From: Paratinospora sagittata
Lineage: Eukaryota; Streptophyta; Magnoliopsida; Ranunculales; Menispermaceae
DNA length: 64,000 nucleotides
Reading direction: 5' to 3'
Assembly: GCA_035771175.1 (NCBI GenBank)
Contig: CM069593.1
Span: forward strand, 42,097,741 to 42,161,740
Position 1 is the stretch's first letter; each line of letters opens with the position of its first letter. The position numbers and the translations under genes were made by a program. The notes under the pieces are model-generated. The model did no database searches. It was not told the DNA's origin and saw only the letters and a list, made by a program, of their open reading frames with translations. Below are positions 60,541 through 64,000 of this stretch, piece by piece.

Positions 60541-62930
60541 ATTAATTCTGGTACTACAATCCATGTTGCCAATGTCATGTAGGGATTTCTGAACCTAAGG
60601 ACTCCAAAATCTCATGAACAAAACATCTATTCGGGAAACAAGATGTGTTCGAAGGTTGAGACCGTTGGAACCTTTTGGCTTGTTTTGAAGTCCGGTTTTC
60701 AATTGAATTTAGAAAATGCATTTTACATTCTATCATTTAGTAGAATTTTGATTTCCATTTCCAAATTGTTGCCTCTTGGCTTTAAATTTGTATTTGAGAA
60801 TTCCATGTTTCAGTTATTTAAAAATAATGTTTTGGTTGGCAATGGAATTTTAAATGATGGTTTGTATAAACTTCTTTTGAACTTCAATTATGAATGAACT
60901 TTAATGACATTGCATGACAACAATATTGGTTTAAAGCGCCGTATTATTAATGAGAATTCATCCATGTTGTGGCACAGGAGATTGGGACACATCTCCAATG
61001 ACAGACTTAGTAAAGGATGGAGTTTTACAAACTCTTGACTTTACTGATTTTGGAACTTGTATTGACTGCATCAAGGGAAAGCAGACAAATAAGTCTTAAA
61101 AAAGTGCCAAAAAAAATTCTCACATCCTTGAGATTATACACACTGACATCTGTGGACCATTTCCCACACCTTGTTTTAATGGTCAGAGATATTTCATCTC
61201 ATTCATAAATGACCATAGCAGATATATGTATCTCTATCTTATAACTCATAAAGAGGAGGCACTAGATGCTTTCAAGCTTTATAAAGCAGAGGTAGAGAAA
61301 CAAAAGGAAAAGAAAATCAAATTATAAGATCTGACAGGGGTGGTGAATATTATGGACGGTACACATAACAAGGTCAAATGCCTAGTCCATTTGCTCAGTT
61401 TCTCCAACAAGAAAGCATTGTTGCTCAATATACTATGCCAGGTACACCACAACAAAATGGTGTAGCAGAAAGGAGAAACATAACTATTATGATTAGCAAT
61501 TCAAGTCTCCCTCTAACCTTATGGAGTAAAGATTTAAAAACAGGAGTGTATGTCTTAAATAGATTTCCAACAAAAGTCGTTCCTAAAACTCCTTTTGAGA
61601 TTTGGAATGGATGGAAACCCAGTTTGAGGCGTTTACATGTCTGGGGATGCCAGTTGAGGTTAAAGTTTATAATCCTCAAATAAAAAAATTGGACCCTAGA
61701 ACAATTAGTGGTTATTTTATAGGCTATCCAGCATACTCCAAAGGCTACAAACTTTATTGTCCCTCACATACGACAAAGGTTGTTGAAGCTAGAAATGCTA
61801 AATTTCTAGAGGATCTTGAAGTCAGTGGGAGTGAGTTTCCTAGAAATGTTGAATTTCAGGAAACACACAAAACTATTGGTTCATCTTCTAATTTAGGTGA
61901 TTTGATTTCCCTTTATAGAAATCCATTCAATATTGTTGAAGAAGAACCAATTCTAGAACCTACACTTCCATCTGAACATACAGAATCTCCTACTCAAAAT
62001 TTACAAAATTATAACGAGTTAGGAATATTAAAAAGATCCTCAAGAGTTAGAAAACCCACAATTTCTAGTGACTATGTAGTATACCTCCATGAGTCTGACA
62101 TTGACGTTGGACTTGACAATAATCCACAGTCGTTTTCACAAGCCATGAAAGGATAAACCTCTAGTTCATGGTATAATGCCATGGAGGAAGACATGACATC
62201 TATGGCTTCAAATCAAGTTTGGGATCTTGTCGAGTTACCATCTGGTAAAACAACCATTGCCTGTAAATGGGTCTATAAGACCAAAAAAAATGGGTTTGGT
62301 AACATTGAATGATATAAGGCCAGATTTGTAACTAAAGGTTTCACTCAAAAGGAAGGCATTGGTTACCAAGAAACATTTTCTCCAGTTTCTAAGAAAGATT
62401 CATTTAGAATTATTATGGCTTTAGTAGCTCATTTTGATTTAGAGTTACATCAAATGGATGTGAAAACGACATTCTTGAATGGAGAATTGGAAGAGGAAGT
62501 ATATATGAAACAACCAGAAGGATTTCATGTAAGCGAAAATAGTCACTTGGTTTGTAGATTGAAGAAATCTATATATGGACTAAAACAAACTTCCCGACAA
62601 TGGTACATAAAGTTTCATAGTATCATTACCTCATACGGTTTTGAGGAAAACGTTGTTGATCAATGCATATACCTTAAGGTCAGTGGGAGCAAATATATTT
62701 TCTTAGTCCTTTATGCGGATGATATTCTACTTGCCAGTAGTGATTTGGGGTTGCTATTTGAGACTAAAGAATTTTTAAGTCAAACTTTGATATGAAGGAT
62801 ATGGGTGAAGCTTCTTATGTCATTGGCATAGAGATTCACAGAAACAGGTCCAACAGGACATTAAGTCTGTCTCAAAAGGCTTACATAGAAAAATTTGTAG
62901 TTCTCTGGCCTTTTGTGAACAATTATTTCA
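60541..62930 (+). pseudogene. Protease, integrase and RT of copia element 1, broken
   Basis: The protease motif reads INSGTT (from 60541), so the catalytic Asp is Asn. GAG-pre-integrase follows with LWHRRLGHIS (60968-60997). The integrase has HTDICGPF, RSDRGGEYY and [11 protein letters not shown], keeping D,D,E although frames change between them. The RT block (62415-62800) has MDVKTTFLNGELEEEVYMKQ, KKSIYGLKQTSRQWY and the catalytic YADD. Coding similarity ends at KAYIEKF (about 62900), after which non-coding sequence begins. The usual RNase H region is absent, indicating a deletion of several hundred bases. Confidence 0.88.
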
Positions 62931-63203
62931 ATTAGTGAAATAAATATTTGATTGTGCACATAAAGTTAATGTTCACTAATCCATTTGGATTAATAAAGCT
63001 GGATTCTGAATGAATTATAGGAAGTTCATTCATACAGTTTAATATGCTTCTTTAGAAATTTTATACTTGTGACACATGGAAGGAAATTGTTTGCTTAAAG
63101 AACTCAACCACCATGATTCAAGTTTTAAAATTTATAAATAAATATGTATTGGTTATTTTCAGCATGGCCACATAAGGTTTTCATAGTGAGCCAAGTGGGA
63201 GAT

Positions 63204-63493
63204 TGTAAGGGGTGGGTCAATGTGGCTCACTACTACATTGTATTAACACAATTGTGGGGCAAAAACCACACTAATGGCAAACATTGTGGGACATAAACCA
63301 CTCTAAGATTGCAATCATTCTCCACTTGCAATAACCATTAATGAATTGCCCATTCTCTATGATGGAAAGAGAATGGGATAATGCTTTTAAAATGAGTCCC
63401 CAAATCCAGTTCCATGTGTGTGTGTTCGATCGGAGGTTGGAGCTAAGGATTTGGAAGACAAGCCAGAGAATTCAGCAAGTAAATCAAACATCT
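63204..63493 (+). repeat. 3' LTR of copia element 1, possibly truncated
   Basis: After AAGTGGGAGAT (polypurine tract, 63193-63203) the sequence TGTAAGGGGTGGGTC starts an LTR with duplicated ACATTGTRKKACA-like words. The right end is uncertain: by about 63525 a different copia coding sequence begins. Confidence 0.65.
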
Positions 63494-64000
63494 ATGGCTG
63501 AAGGTATAATTTGTTTTCCATTTAAAGTCTTTCACTGCCAGCTGTGTCAAAAGGTTGGTCATGTTGCTTTTCAGTGTTTTAAACGCTTTGATCAAAACTG
63601 GACAGGCTCCCAACCTGTCACAAAACAACAAGACAATTTTACTTCTGGTTTTTCAAATCAATCTTCTTCTTCTCATATTGGTCAAGTTAACTTTGCTCAA
63701 AACTCAGCACTCATTGCTACACCAGAGATGCTTACTGATCCTGCATGTTATGTAGATAGTGGAGCTACAAACCATGTCACTTTAGATCTTAATAACCTTG
63801 CCATCAGTTTAGGATACAAGGGGAAAGAAAAACTAGCAGTTGGTAATGGTAATCTTTTTTCTATCAATCATATTGGTTCTTCTTCTATCTATAACAGTGT
63901 TGATCTTCTTAAGTCTATACGACTGAATCATATTCTTCATGTGCCTCACATTAAGATGAATTTGCTTAGCATATCCAACTTGATCCAAGATAATCATTTG
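63494..64000 (+). CDS. Copia element 2 gag C-terminus and protease, partial
   Basis: A stop-free frame runs from an ATG at 63494 to the window edge (169 codons). Family character begins at about 63531. An intact zinc knuckle CQLCQKVGH then AFQC (C-x2-C-x4-H-x4-C) is followed by a Ser/Gln-rich linker. The protease active site is YVDSGATNHVT, with intact DSG, and it continues through VPHIKMNLLSISNLI, typical of copia protease ends. The first dozen codons probably derive from the neighbouring LTR, so the ATG is unlikely to be the native start. It is the only copia frame here without visible lesions. Confidence 0.85.
   Translation, partial: MAEGIICFPFKVFHCQLCQKVGHVAFQCFKRFDQNWTGSQPVTKQQDNFTSGFSNQSSSSHIGQVNFAQNSALIATPEMLTDPACYVDSGATNHVTLDLNNLAISLGYKGKEKLAVGNGNLFSINHIGSSSIYNSVDLLKSIRLNHILHVPHIKMNLLSISNLIQDNHL

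Larger units (their letters stand above)
59571..63493 (+). mobile_element. Decayed Ty1/copia element
   Basis: In copia order: gag, zinc knuckle, protease, GAG-pre-integrase, integrase, then RT, followed by a polypurine tract and 3' LTR. The order integrase before RT defines copia. The 5' LTR is missing and the RNase H domain appears deleted. Many stops and frameshifts are present. Confidence 0.85.

Noticed and set aside
1..64000. CRISPR arrays, operons, tRNA or rRNA genes
   Set aside because: No direct-repeat/spacer structure, no clustered prokaryote-type genes and no recognisable tRNA or rRNA sequence beyond primer sites complementary to tRNA-Met.

Overview
The window looks like nuclear DNA from a flowering plant, probably a eudicot (species not determinable). 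The evidence is AT-rich non-coding DNA, nested Ty3/gypsy and Ty1/copia retrotransposons with initiator-tRNA-Met primer sites, and one intronless receptor-like cytoplasmic kinase gene of a known plant type. I see no bacterial or organellar features, no CRISPR array and no rRNA or tRNA gene. Coordinates of decayed elements come from termini and short motifs read by eye.

Layout: 1-3797 is a junkyard holding a broken DUF4283-type (LINE ORF1-like) fragment, a truncated LTR, a probable solo copia LTR and a hAT-like end. 3798-19966 is a chimeric gypsy element. Its 5' half (LTR A, gag, protease, part of RT) is joined near 9298 to the 3' half of a different gypsy element (RT, RNase H, integrase, LTR B). 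The integrase is interrupted by a solo LTR (11182-16324, TSD CTCAG), which carries a further solo LTR (12565-14840, TSD GGTTC).

19967-29722 is a gene island with AT-rich DNA, a kinase gene (22501-24006) with a TATA box and two upstream ORFs, and a small hAT-like MITE. 29723-40029 is a full-length minus-strand gypsy element (C) with perfect CCAAC target duplications, near-identical 2.5-kb LTRs and a broken gag-pol. 40040-42724 holds an LTR fragment, a hAT-like end and a cluster of 20-bp palindromic repeats.

42725-58022 is another gypsy element (D) with extra reading frames before gag and after pol. It is split by two solo LTRs of one family (43570-46433 and 54101-57168). An inverted D-type LTR piece and a degenerate repeat zone follow. 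59571-63493 is a decayed copia element, and 63494-64000 is the start of a second copia gag-protease frame running off the window.

Only the kinase looks like a functional host gene. The retroelement genes carry stops, frameshifts, deletions and catalytic-site losses; many stops fit C-to-T or G-to-A change at methylated cytosines. The most interesting cross-cutting signal is a short module present in all six gypsy LTR types here (11 copies). It consists of a CACTGRGC-like start, CTCAC-like bases, a T-rich tract and CAGG, arranged like a branch point plus 3' splice acceptor. In two LTR types a good GTAAG donor lies 1.2-1.6 kb upstream, just after the purine-rich stretch, so these LTRs may carry introns.
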